From assembly GCA_030849465.1 (NCBI GenBank), contig JARVLF010000014.1, forward strand, positions 310,001-374,000: 64,000 nt of DNA, given 5' to 3'. The notes below the pieces were generated by a model. The model was not told the DNA's origin. It ran no database searches and saw only the letters and a list, made by a program, of their open reading frames with translations. The DNA comes from Moesziomyces globuligerus (taxonomy: Eukaryota; Basidiomycota; Ustilaginomycetes; Ustilaginales; Ustilaginaceae). Positions 50,196 to 59,822 of the stretch are shown here, in pieces. Numbering within the stretch: position 1 is the stretch's first letter; each line of letters begins with the position of its first letter. Position numbers and translations under genes: made by a program.

Positions 50196-51908
50196 TCAGG
50201 AAGCTTCTGGATCGGAAAAGTCCCAGATCTTTAGCGAGCTATCCCACGTATGCCATGCGCGGAAGTGGCCCGACGCTTCCGTTGCCTCGGAGGCAGATCC
50301 GGAATCTCCTTCCGACTCACTGCCGCTATCGCTGCTGCTCGAATGTTCATTCTCGGGCCAATGCCGGGATCCGGAAACGGTCAATAGCCACGGCCGGTAC
50401 GGATGGAACGACACCGAGCCCACCGCATCTGCATCAAGACACGGAGCAACAGTTCCGTCAGCGATCTAGTTACATTCTGACTCGCAACGCCATCCGCATC
50501 GCCACTTACCTGCATGCGCACGCCAGCTCAGATCTGGCGCGAGCTCGGCTGCTCCCGGTTCCTCTGCTGCGTCCTGACCATTTTCGCCATCTGTGAAGCG
50601 ACCGGTGTCGATGCGCCAGAAATGGACATAGCCCTGGTCATCGCCGGTAGCAAGCCAACGGCCTGCCCAATCAACGTCAAAGTAGAGCCTCTGTGCACTA
50701 GCCCCACCCGGCCTGCGCAACTTCGCGAGCAGATGCGCCGATCTTAGCCCCGCCGCTGCTTGTGCCAAGGGGTGAAAGCTCCACCTCGCCGTGTCACCAA
50801 AGAGGTACCGAATGTCATAGACATAGATGTAGTCCGAGCGGCGCGACGCCACGAAGAGGACGGATGGACTGAGTGGGTGGAATTTGAGCTGAGTGATGCC
50901 ATCGCCTTCGATCTCGCTCCAGCCAGCCAGGCATGAGCTTTGCGCGAGGCTCTCGTGCTCGGCCTTGGCCGTGTGTTCGGTCGGCTCGGGGAAAGCGCTG
51001 GGATCGAAGTCGTAGATCCCAACACTACCGCCGAAGGTTCCGACAGCCACGATATCGTGACTCGGATCGCTGGAATGTGCTGCTGTGGCGAGTGCAGAGA
51101 TGATCCCGCGTTGGCCACCGTGGCTGCGCTTGCCCGATACGAGCGGGATGGACGCATGCGAGTTGAGCCCCGGCCGCGAAAGTGGAAACACGGCGAGCGC
51201 CGACCACAAGCCGCAGTAGAGCCGTGAGAGATCCGTGCTGAAGGCGAGTGAGTGCGGACCGACGAATCGCTCGACGTGATTCATGATTGCGTAGCTCGCA
51301 CGCGCTTGGCCGGAGTTGCTCGCCGTCAGTCGGATAGGCAGATCCCGAAGCGATTCGGCGAAGCACCATGTGACCGTCGATGACGTCTTCGCTACGATCT
51401 CTTCTTGATCCGCATGCTCTTCGGGCTGTTCTACGGCCGGCATCGGATACCAGACGGCGTCGAGGAGAGGCGAGGGGCTCTTTTGCTCGCAGACGCGTTC
51501 CATGCCGCCTGTAGACCCACCACTTCGCGCCGAAGTTGGCTCCCTTGTCGGCGCGATGCAGCGAAGGATATGATTTCGCTGCGATTCTGTGATGGCTAGT
51601 AGCACTGAGCCGTCAGGAGCCCAGCTGGCTCTGCGGTAGAAATCGCCGTTGGTTCGGTTTCCACCTCTTGCTGATGAAGCAAGCGGCGGCCGCCCATGCT
51701 CGACTTCCGTCGGAAGATCCGGTGATGGAGGTTTGCAGAGCGTGGGAGATTCGAGTTGTGACACGAGGCGAGGTGCCGTCACCGCTCCATCTGCGGTGAT
51801 GTTGCGACTCCAAGAAGGAATGTTGAGCTCAGGAGGCGCCGGATAGTCCGACTCGATGGCTTCGGCGGTTCGGGCGCATTCCGACCGCGACACCTCGGCA
51901 GTCTGCAT
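50196..51908 (-). CDS. SWT21/WRAP53(TCAB1)-like WD40 protein
   Basis: Two exons on the minus strand, 51908-50510 and 50428-50196 (intron 81 nt, GTAAGT...CAG), give 543 aa. WRAP53/TCAB1 binds scaRNAs and telomerase RNA in animals; yeast Swt21 is linked to pre-mRNA splicing. Matches that led me here are RRASWAPDGSVLL, the segment NHVERFVGPHSLAFS with RLYCGLWSALAVF, GQRGIISALATAAHSS, GITQLKFHPLSPSVLFVASR, LYFDVDWAGRWLATGDDQG and VGSVSFHPYRPWLLTVSGSR. The acidic Ser-rich stretch near the C-terminus resembles the WRAP53 tail, and the protein ends in a final blade, SSLKIWDFSD. The second exon is needed to close the propeller. The first in-frame ATG is at 51908. Confidence 0.82.
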
Positions 51909-52363
51909 GCTCCTGCTCGCTGCGCATTGAAGGCAGTCCAACGAAGGTGACAAGCTGCTGCAGAGGTGATTCGGACGTACGAGGCTGTGGTGGAAGACGA
52001 TGGCGTCCACGAAGGCCGTCCGAAGCTACCGTCGCCCATGACCTCCAACTTGGTCCGCGTTGGACCCTGAGGTCGGCGAAATTCCGCAGCAGCTTTGATC
52101 CGCTGCTTGGCCGCGCTCAGTCCGCCTCCTCCCAAAAAGAGCAAGTGGAGAAGAGTCTTTGCTCTATCCGGCAGGCGCGCGACCGTCGGCTCACCGCTGC
52201 TAGCTCCCCATCGCCCATCGCACCCTCACACCATGTCTTCAAGCACCAGCTTCACCTCCCTCTGATATCGAGACGGCCGCGATGCATCCGAGCCATCGCA
52301 TCCATCCAACCGGCCCCACGACTTGCACGCGGAACTGCTAGATGGTCACCACCCAGGATCAGG
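51909..52363. other. Divergent promoter region, SWT21-like / DNA polymerase gamma
   Basis: About 455 bp. It is open in the polymerase frame on the plus strand up to 51947 but without an ATG, so I treat it as 5' leader. Confidence 0.5.
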
Positions 52364-55300
52364 ATGATGATATCTTCCATGCTCCGTACGAGCAGCCGGC
52401 CTCCGAGGTCATGGGCTAGAGGCCTGCTCTCTTCCCATGTCCCCGTTCCTATCAGATCAAACGCGCCGACCTCCGTGATGCCTCAACCGTTCCAGTTGCA
52501 CGGGCAGCAAAAGCGGTGGCAAGCCGCCACTCCAGTAGATCATCCCATTGCAAGCCAGCCATCACAGCCGCCGCCGCCGCCACCAATAGCAACCTCAGCG
52601 TCCCAACAACCGCGATCAAGCTCAAAAGCAAGATCGTCCGACCCTCTCGATATACCGCGCAATGAGGTCGGCGTCCAATTGCTACCGCGAAGGCTCCATG
52701 AGCAACTATTCCCTCCCACAATGGATCCAGTACCGCCCGTCGCCCCCAAGGCCCTCAATATTTGTCGTGACCATCTGAGGCAGCACGGTCTCAAAGCCTC
52801 CGATGCTTCTACATTGCCTCAGACTTCCTTCGACCTGCCGCCGCTCCAGGGCAAGGATCTTGCCGAGCACTTTTGGACCCTCGGCAGAGAAGTCGCACAG
52901 CCCTGGCTTGGCATGGCTTCCCGTCTCTCCTTGTTGAAACCCACAGATCCGCCCGAGGAACACGAGGAGACAGGTGCCTCCAAATCGACAGCCGAGGACT
53001 TTCGCTTCGAAGCATCCGAATGGCTCGAACTTGATCCCGCTCTCCGGACGCCCGGCCATCTCAGACCCGTCACTTGGTCGGTAGAACCGGGATGGACCAA
53101 GTATCCGATCCTGCGCTCCAAAGACGACTCGGCCGTAGCACTCGGCTCGGGAGTCAGCGTCCCCTATCCAGACGCAGATGACAACATGCTCGTGTTCGAT
53201 GTCGAAACCATGGTGCAGGAAGGGCCGTTCCCCGTCATGGCCACTGCTGCCGGTCCGAACGCTTGGTACAGCTGGCTCTCTCCCTGGCTCGTCGGCCGTG
53301 GTGAAGGTCACGAATCCAAGCAGCACCTCATCCCTCTCGGACCCAGCGGCAAGCATGACTCACCCCGTCTCGTTGTCGGTCACAACGTCTCCTATGATCG
53401 TGCAAGAACGCTCGAGGAATACACACTCGAGCTGGGCTCGACGCGCTGGCTTGACACCATGTCGCTGCATGTCGCAACTCGAGGCATCTCTTCGCCCCAA
53501 CGGCCCGCTTGGATCAAGCACAACAAGGCAAAAGCCGAGAAACGTGCCAAGAAGCTTCTCGAGCAGGCTGCCCTCAAAGAGGAGACTCGTCGCGCCATCG
53601 AGAATGCCCTGTCGGGCCTCGAGTACGACTCGGACCAGCTCGAAGGTCTCAAGCTTGAAGCTCTGGCGGTCGACGTTGAGCAAGTCACCTCGAGTGCTTC
53701 CGCTGCAGCCAGCGACGCTGACACCGCCGGATCCTCTTCCCCGACGCTCGACATGCCCTTCAGCGATGACGAGAGCGGCGGCCTTGCGTCGCGCGTCTCC
53801 CAACCCAGCACCTCAGAATCACAGTGGCTCGAGGAGACGTCCAAGAATTCGTTGGCCGACGTCGCACGCCTTCATCGCATCCCGATGAAGGTCTCAAAGT
53901 CAGCCCGCGATGTCTTTGTGGATGGCGCATCTCGCGAAGAGATCCTCCAAGATGTTCAGCACCTCCTCAGCTACTGCGCTTCGGATGTTCGAGTGACCCA
54001 CGAGATCTTCCGCCGCGTCTGGCCCGACTTCGCCGCCCGATGCCCTCATCCGGCCACCATGGCCGGCGTGTTCGGTCTTGGCTCCACATTCTTGCCCGTC
54101 GATGACGAGTGGGTCGACTACATGCGTAGATGCGATGAGCAGTTCAACCGCATCAACGACGAGGTCCAAAAGTGTCTCATCGAGCTTGCCGAAAAGCTCC
54201 GTCAAGAGGGCACTCGAGATGTGCCCTGGAGCCTCGCCGCCAAGATCGCCGAAGAGAGACAGATGATTGCGGACCCCGAGCGATTCGAGCCTGTCTTCCC
54301 TGATTTGATGCGCAAGAGGGCTTGGTGGGAGGACGATGCATGGTACTCACAGCTCGACTGGACGCCAAAGAAGCCCAAGAAGCCCAAGGGGTCGGACGGC
54401 AGTGCTGCAGAACGTTCTGAATTCGCGGTACCGACGTGGTTCCGCGACGGAGTCCTGCGTAACAAGACCAAGGACGGCTTCAGCCCCAAAAGCATCGTCG
54501 CGCAGCAGCTCCTACGTCTGCGCATTGATGGCAAGGCTGTCTTGCGTGGCGAGTCGCGCGGCTGGATGCTCGAAGATGGAACGCCCCTGGTCGGCAGCAA
54601 CCTTTTCGCAGCAACAGCCCTGAAGAAGTACGGAGCTCAAATTACAAGTGGCGCTGGCGCCGAGGGCGCGGCCATACTCTCTGCAATTCTATCGCGAGAC
54701 GAATCGCTTTCGGACGAAGTCGCGGCACGGCTGCGAGCTCTTGCCGACTCGGTCAAGGAGCTCCCTGACGCGGAAATTCAGGCTGACGCCCAGCTGGCGC
54801 AGCTCGACTGGTCGCTCAAAGACATTCGTCTCGAGGAGTTGAGGGAGCTGCAAGGCATTGGCGGTGACTCCGCAGACGCCAATGGCGATCCTGCTGCAGA
54901 TGCAGCAGCGGAGCCCGCGTGGTGGCCAAAATGGTACTGGGACCTTTACAAAAGTGCAACCTCCGAGCTGCAGGTCACCATCCGCTCGTCTATCGCCCCG
55001 ATCCTGCTCAAAATCTCGTGGCGAGGCTGTCCACTGTACCGCAGCCGCGAGCACGGTTGGGTCTTCCGGCACGATCCGGCCGGACAGGCTGAGCTCGTGA
55101 CGCGACAGACGCCCCTTGCTTTCGGGATGCCAGCTGATGGCCTCTTGCAGCACCTGGCAGCTCCGATAGACACAAAGATCTCGAAGGGCAAAAAGGGCAA
55201 ACCCAAGAGCAAGGGGAAGAGCAGCGCCGATGCACCTGCTCTCGTGGTCAAGGCGTACGGCACGTCGACCTTCTACAAGGTCCCCCATAGTGAAGGGGAG

Positions 55301-58027
55301 GGAGCCAATGTCGGCAGTCCTTTCGCAAAGTCCTTCATCGCCTACTTCGAGGACGGCACACTGCAGAGCCAACATCCCGACGAAGTCGGACGCACAGCGG
55401 CCAAGACAGCGCTCGATCTCAATGCTCAGTGTAGCTACTGGATCGCGGTGCGCGATCGCGTCCACAAGCAGATGGTCGTGTGGGACGGCGAGGCCGGGAC
55501 GTCGATGAAGTATCCCGACGGCGTATCTGGCGCACGACAAGATAAAGAAGGCGAAGCAGCTCGTCGAAAGGGGCTGATCCTGCCCCAGGTGGTCAGCATG
55601 GGCACGGTCACACGCCGTGCCATCGAGAACACGTGGCTCACCGCGAGCAACGCCAAGAAGAACCGTGTAGGTTCGGAGCTCAAGGCGATGGTCAAGGCGC
55701 CTCCAGGCTACAGTCTCGTCGGCGCCGACGTGGACTCGGAGGAGCTTTGGATCTGCAGTGTCATGGGCGATGCACAATTCGGCATCCACGGCGCGACCGC
55801 AGTGGGATGGATGACGCTCGAAGGCACCAAGGCTCTCGGAACCGACCTGCACTCCAAGACAGCCAGCATCTTGGGCACCAGTCGAAACCAGGCCAAAGTG
55901 TTCAACTACTCGCGTATCTATGGAGCGGGCATCAAGCATGCCACCCACCTTCTACTCAAGGCGAATCCCAATGTGTCAAACGACGAGGCGACACAGAAGG
56001 CAAAAGAGCTGTACATGGCCACCAAGGGCCAGAACACACACTCGGACGAGCTTTTCGGTGCCAAGTTCTGGTTTGGCGGTACAGAGAGCTACGTTTTCAA
56101 CAAGCTGGAAAGCATCGCTCTCTCGGACAACCCAAAGACGCCGGCGCTGGACTGCGGCGTCACCAATGCACTCACCAAGAAGTTCCTGGGCAAGGTCGAT
56201 TTCGGCAACGGCCGCCTTTCGGAAGAGTATATGCCCAGTCGGATCAACTGGGTTGTGCAGAGCAGTGGTGTCGACTACCTGCATCTGCTGATCACCGCCA
56301 TGGAGTGGCTCACGAAGCGATACAGTATCGATGCCAGATTCATGCTCTCGGTGCATGACGAGGTGCGATATCTGGTCAAGGACGAGGACAGATACCGTGC
56401 TGCTTTGGCGCTCCAGATCGCCAACATCTGGACGCGTGCCATGTTTGCATTCAAACTGCAGATGGACGACCTCCCGCTCGGTTGTGCGTTCTTCGCCCAG
56501 GTCGACATCGACAAGGTGCTGCGCAAGGAGGCGGATGACCCGTGCGTGACGCCGTCGCACCCGGAAGCCATCCCTGTCGGCGTCGCTCTAGACATCGAGA
56601 AGATCTTGGAGCAGACCAAGGGCTCGCTGCTTGCGGAGGGGGCAACGCACTCAGCTGACAGCGCGAAGAGCTCAGCTCTCGGTAGCGAGCCTGCGGATCC
56701 CTCGCCAGCTTACGTGGCCTCGACGCAGGTTCATCGCTCCCTCGGTGAGCGCGGCCTGTACTTCTTACAGGCCCAGGCTTCCAAGGAGATGGCCGAGATC
56801 AGAGCGCTCGAGACGCGCGCAAAGATGACGGAGAATTCGCCAGAGCGGCCAGCAGCGCCAGGCCGGATCGCACGTACCCGAGCTGCTGCGCCGATCAAAG
56901 CTCGCCCGGGCACCGGTCCGTCTCCCGCAGGCTCGAGACGTTCGACCTCCACTTCTGCATCGTTCGACAGAGACGCATGGATCCAGACGTGCGCAGAAGG
57001 AGCAGAAGCAGAAGCAACAAAGACCCCGCGCCGCCGGGCAGGTTCAGCTGGGCAGGCTTCCGGTGTTGGCTCGATGCGACGACCCGCCGCTGCGCGTAGC
57101 AAGGGCAGCATCTCGACGCATACGGTGCCGACCAAGTCCGGCTTCTGCACCGTGGCCACGGCACGTCGCGAGGCAACAAGCAGCCGAGCCGGAGACATCG
57201 ATGTCGAGCCCGAGTTCAATCCGCTCTCGCTGCTAGCCTACATGCCCAAGCGTCCCGTCAAAAAGCGGATGCCCTTCTTTCGAGAGGCATCGCATCGGAA
57301 GAAGGTGCTGTGGCAGCTGTACCGTCCTCTGCTCCAGCGATCGTCGACGTATCCCGAGCTCTTGCGAGAGATCAAAAGAGTGATGCGCAAGAAGAAAGCC
57401 ATGACGTCCGAGGCAAAGACGGCCGATCTGATCCGCCGAGGACACGAGCTGCTCGACTTGCTCGCCCGCGCTCAAGCCGGCGACGTCTCGGCGACGTCTT
57501 CGCTCGCGGAACGAGAAGTCAAGCTGGCGCGCCGGCGGAATCAGGAGTCGTGGAACGCCTTCTGGGAGGTCAAGCTGGACGAGATGAAGCATCCGAAGCG
57601 CATTCCGCATCATTCGGGAGCCTTGCTGCCGCCGACCATCTTCAATCCGCCGCTGCCGCGGTACAAGCCGGTGCAGCCGACGGCAGTCAGCATGATGATC
57701 TACCGTCGTCGGCTGGCGAGACTGCGACGATCGCAGCGGCGGCTCGAGGTGAGCGAGATGCTTGCAGCCCAGCGCATGGAGACAGACTTGATCGGGCGCG
57801 CATCACAGGCAAGTGGGAAGGCGGGTGGTGATGCCGAGTACGATGCATCGGGCTTCGAGGACGACTTGCAAGCGCAAGCCAAGATGATCGCGGAAGGATT
57901 TCAGCGCGACCATGCAAGGAGCAGGATGCAATTTGACCGCAAGACGCTCGTCCTGGCGAAACGGGCTCGGCTTGCAAAGGGGCGGGTGCACGAAGCTCGC
58001 CGGTATGCCGCCAATGTCAAAAGGTGA
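52364..58027 (+). CDS. MIP1: Mitochondrial DNA polymerase gamma with C-terminal LYR-like extension
   Basis: An intron-free 1887-aa frame. Pol gamma replicates mtDNA. The start (52364 or the ATG at 52379) opens a presequence (MLRTSSRPPRSWARGLLSS). Proofreading motifs: Exo I VFDVETM (about 277), Exo II VVGHNVSYDRART (about 337) and Exo III YCASDVRVTHEIF (about 535). Polymerase motifs: A, GADVDSEELW (about 1120); B, RNQAKVFNYSRIYGAG (about 1173); C, SVHDEVR (about 1330). Motif C ends the polymerase core near residue 1420. A Ser/Pro/Arg-rich linker then leads to a second module (about 1627-1887). It holds VLWQLYRPLLQRSSTYP (Leu-Tyr-Arg at 1652-1654), basic helices and RYKPVQPTA. The module resembles LYR-motif mitochondrial proteins. 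Yeast Mip1 is about 1250 aa, so this is a long fusion. Confidence 0.93.
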   Translation: MMISSMLRTSSRPPRSWARGLLSSHVPVPIRSNAPTSVMPQPFQLHGQQKRWQAATPVDHPIASQPSQPPPPPPIATSASQQPRSSSKARSSDPLDIPRNEVGVQLLPRRLHEQLFPPTMDPVPPVAPKALNICRDHLRQHGLKASDASTLPQTSFDLPPLQGKDLAEHFWTLGREVAQPWLGMASRLSLLKPTDPPEEHEETGASKSTAEDFRFEASEWLELDPALRTPGHLRPVTWSVEPGWTKYPILRSKDDSAVALGSGVSVPYPDADDNMLVFDVETMVQEGPFPVMATAAGPNAWYSWLSPWLVGRGEGHESKQHLIPLGPSGKHDSPRLVVGHNVSYDRARTLEEYTLELGSTRWLDTMSLHVATRGISSPQRPAWIKHNKAKAEKRAKKLLEQAALKEETRRAIENALSGLEYDSDQLEGLKLEALAVDVEQVTSSASAAASDADTAGSSSPTLDMPFSDDESGGLASRVSQPSTSESQWLEETSKNSLADVARLHRIPMKVSKSARDVFVDGASREEILQDVQHLLSYCASDVRVTHEIFRRVWPDFAARCPHPATMAGVFGLGSTFLPVDDEWVDYMRRCDEQFNRINDEVQKCLIELAEKLRQEGTRDVPWSLAAKIAEERQMIADPERFEPVFPDLMRKRAWWEDDAWYSQLDWTPKKPKKPKGSDGSAAERSEFAVPTWFRDGVLRNKTKDGFSPKSIVAQQLLRLRIDGKAVLRGESRGWMLEDGTPLVGSNLFAATALKKYGAQITSGAGAEGAAILSAILSRDESLSDEVAARLRALADSVKELPDAEIQADAQLAQLDWSLKDIRLEELRELQGIGGDSADANGDPAADAAAEPAWWPKWYWDLYKSATSELQVTIRSSIAPILLKISWRGCPLYRSREHGWVFRHDPAGQAELVTRQTPLAFGMPADGLLQHLAAPIDTKISKGKKGKPKSKGKSSADAPALVVKAYGTSTFYKVPHSEGEGANVGSPFAKSFIAYFEDGTLQSQHPDEVGRTAAKTALDLNAQCSYWIAVRDRVHKQMVVWDGEAGTSMKYPDGVSGARQDKEGEAARRKGLILPQVVSMGTVTRRAIENTWLTASNAKKNRVGSELKAMVKAPPGYSLVGADVDSEELWICSVMGDAQFGIHGATAVGWMTLEGTKALGTDLHSKTASILGTSRNQAKVFNYSRIYGAGIKHATHLLLKANPNVSNDEATQKAKELYMATKGQNTHSDELFGAKFWFGGTESYVFNKLESIALSDNPKTPALDCGVTNALTKKFLGKVDFGNGRLSEEYMPSRINWVVQSSGVDYLHLLITAMEWLTKRYSIDARFMLSVHDEVRYLVKDEDRYRAALALQIANIWTRAMFAFKLQMDDLPLGCAFFAQVDIDKVLRKEADDPCVTPSHPEAIPVGVALDIEKILEQTKGSLLAEGATHSADSAKSSALGSEPADPSPAYVASTQVHRSLGERGLYFLQAQASKEMAEIRALETRAKMTENSPERPAAPGRIARTRAAAPIKARPGTGPSPAGSRRSTSTSASFDRDAWIQTCAEGAEAEATKTPRRRAGSAGQASGVGSMRRPAAARSKGSISTHTVPTKSGFCTVATARREATSSRAGDIDVEPEFNPLSLLAYMPKRPVKKRMPFFREASHRKKVLWQLYRPLLQRSSTYPELLREIKRVMRKKKAMTSEAKTADLIRRGHELLDLLARAQAGDVSATSSLAEREVKLARRRNQESWNAFWEVKLDEMKHPKRIPHHSGALLPPTIFNPPLPRYKPVQPTAVSMMIYRRRLARLRRSQRRLEVSEMLAAQRMETDLIGRASQASGKAGGDAEYDASGFEDDLQAQAKMIAEGFQRDHARSRMQFDRKTLVLAKRARLAKGRVHEARRYAANVKR
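57242..58027 (+). other. LYR-like module within the Pol gamma frame
   Basis: A sub-region of the polymerase frame. An internal ATG at 57242 (MPKRPVKKRMPF) could begin a separate 261-aa protein, but its context is poor (T at -3). The module has LYR at 57317-57325, the helix ELLREIKRVMRKKKAMTSEA, HELLDLLARAQAG, a WNAFWEVKLDEMKHPKR stretch, RYKPVQPTAVSMMIYRRRLARLRR and a basic helical tail. I think of Cup1-like LYR proteins of fungi, without certainty. Confidence 0.6.
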
Positions 58028-59822
58028 CAAGCGCAGGAAGCACGGTCCTCGAAGTGATCTCGAGCATAGAAGTGAAAGAACTCAATCAGTGTAGTCTAAG
58101 GAACACCACGTGGAACACAAAGCTTGTCAAAGTCTGTCGTATGGAGTCGGAGATCCGACAGTGGACGCTATCGGGCAAGCCAAGTGGAAAGAGCTCAAGC
58201 GGCCAGGCCTCAGTCGAGCTCGACAGCGGGGCCCGATGAAATGGCGGGGGGCCCGCATATTGGACTCGGCCATCAGATGTCAAGGGAAGGCTCTGTCTCG
58301 GCAACTGATGTCCAACGGCGGTGCTTCTTTCGCCACACTCAGTATACAGAGGATACAGGGCTAGAGAAAGCGGTGTCGGATTGGTTTGAGCGGAGCGGGA
58401 TGGGGAGGAAGCGAGGGGCAGCAGGTATCAGTGCGGTGCTGTGAGCTCGCATCTGCAAGAGAAGGAGTCGCGAGAAAAAGGTGTTCGCCGCCTGGCCACT
58501 ACCACACGCGTCCGCACAGGCTTCTGCCAGTTCGCCGTAAACAGAAGCTATTTTTGGTCTTTGACAGCGCCCTTCGTTATACACTGTGGACTGAGCTGTC
58601 GGGCAAGCCGAAGACAAGCCTATCATCGATAAGACCACTGATGGAGGATGATCGAGAAGCAGCGAATCGGATGAGCCGATGGCACACCAAGGCCATCACA
58701 TCCGACGGCTGCTGTCGCTGGGACTTGTTGAACCGAGTCGAGACCAACGCTCAAGACCGGATTGCTCAGAATTCTCGGAAAAGCGTTGGTTCACAGCTCT
58801 CGTGCCCTCATGCACCGAGCAGATCCCATGACGGCACGGTGCTGCGCGCTCGGCGACAGCCTCGCAGAAAAAACTGAGGCTCGACATTGTGAAATCGCTG
58901 ACCGTCATGCTTCGGTGCGCGCTGTCAGAGGCCGTAATCCGTACATGGAATTGTGTCTGGTGCTGAGGAACAGCTCTGTCTTCGACCTTCGGCCCTCCTC
59001 CGAGCAGGAAATAGGTGGCGAAGGGGCGACGGGATGGAGTGACGAAGTTGGAGCGTGGACTTGGCAGCATTCCGGTCTGTGCAGCGGTTTGCCCGTCGTG
59101 CATGGGCAGGGTGGCAGCTCTGCCCGAAATAGGACGTCAGACCGGCGCTTGGGCTGCGCCAAGCAGCACGCATTCGAGGCTACTGCGCTCTGCGTAAAAA
59201 ACTACATATCCGAAAACGGCTCTGCGGAGGCTGCGAGGCGGAGCGCATGCGACTGGATGCATGTGCCAACACAGTTTCAGGCGTCATCCAGCCCAGCGCA
59301 ACGCCGGTTCCATGGCTCGGCTTCGCCTGCCGCTACACACGGCATCCTGGGGCGCCTGGGGCGCCTTGGGCGGGAGCTTGGACGGCTCGCCTCTGCGTTT
59401 CAACGATCTGAGCCCAGCCCGAACGGACCGTCGTGCATTCTGCCTGATGAGCGCATTTCGGCGAGCTTCCATCCACGGCCCGCCCGCCTCGCTCGATTAC
59501 GATGGAGAAAGTGCCGCGCCGAGCCCCATCCATCCGCTCGCCCGCCCAGGATGCTGGGCCCCTTGCCTCGCCCTCCATTCTCCGCCGCAGACAGCTGCCA
59601 TCAGCAGCCCACGTCACGCCTTTCCCATTATCCCTCGCTGCATTCCGCACTGCTTCCTTGCCTTCCTCCTCCATCCACCATACCTAAAGACCTCCAAATA
59701 TACCCAGCAACTACTTTGCTCGGCATCCATATACCACAAACACGCCAACGGCCTCACAGCATCCTCGTTCCCTACTCTGAACCAATCCAGCTCCTCTGCT
59801 CAACACCCATCCACTTTTAGAC
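58028..59822. other. 1.8-kb intergenic region without a convincing gene
   Basis: A 352-codon open frame (58762-59820, +) ends two bases before the next start codon, but it has random-looking composition and no motif. The last about 250 bp are CT-rich with short open reading frames and read as the leader of the 59823 gene. Confidence 0.5.

Noticed and set aside
57242..58027. Separate LYR gene starting at the internal ATG
   Set aside because: No stop, no promoter-like or CT-rich leader and a weak start context separate it from the polymerase frame, so a fusion is the simpler reading. Kept as a sub-feature and an open question.
58762..59820. 352-codon open frame ending 2 bp before the 59823 gene
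   Set aside because: Random-looking composition; its last part is clearly the CT-rich leader of the next gene.
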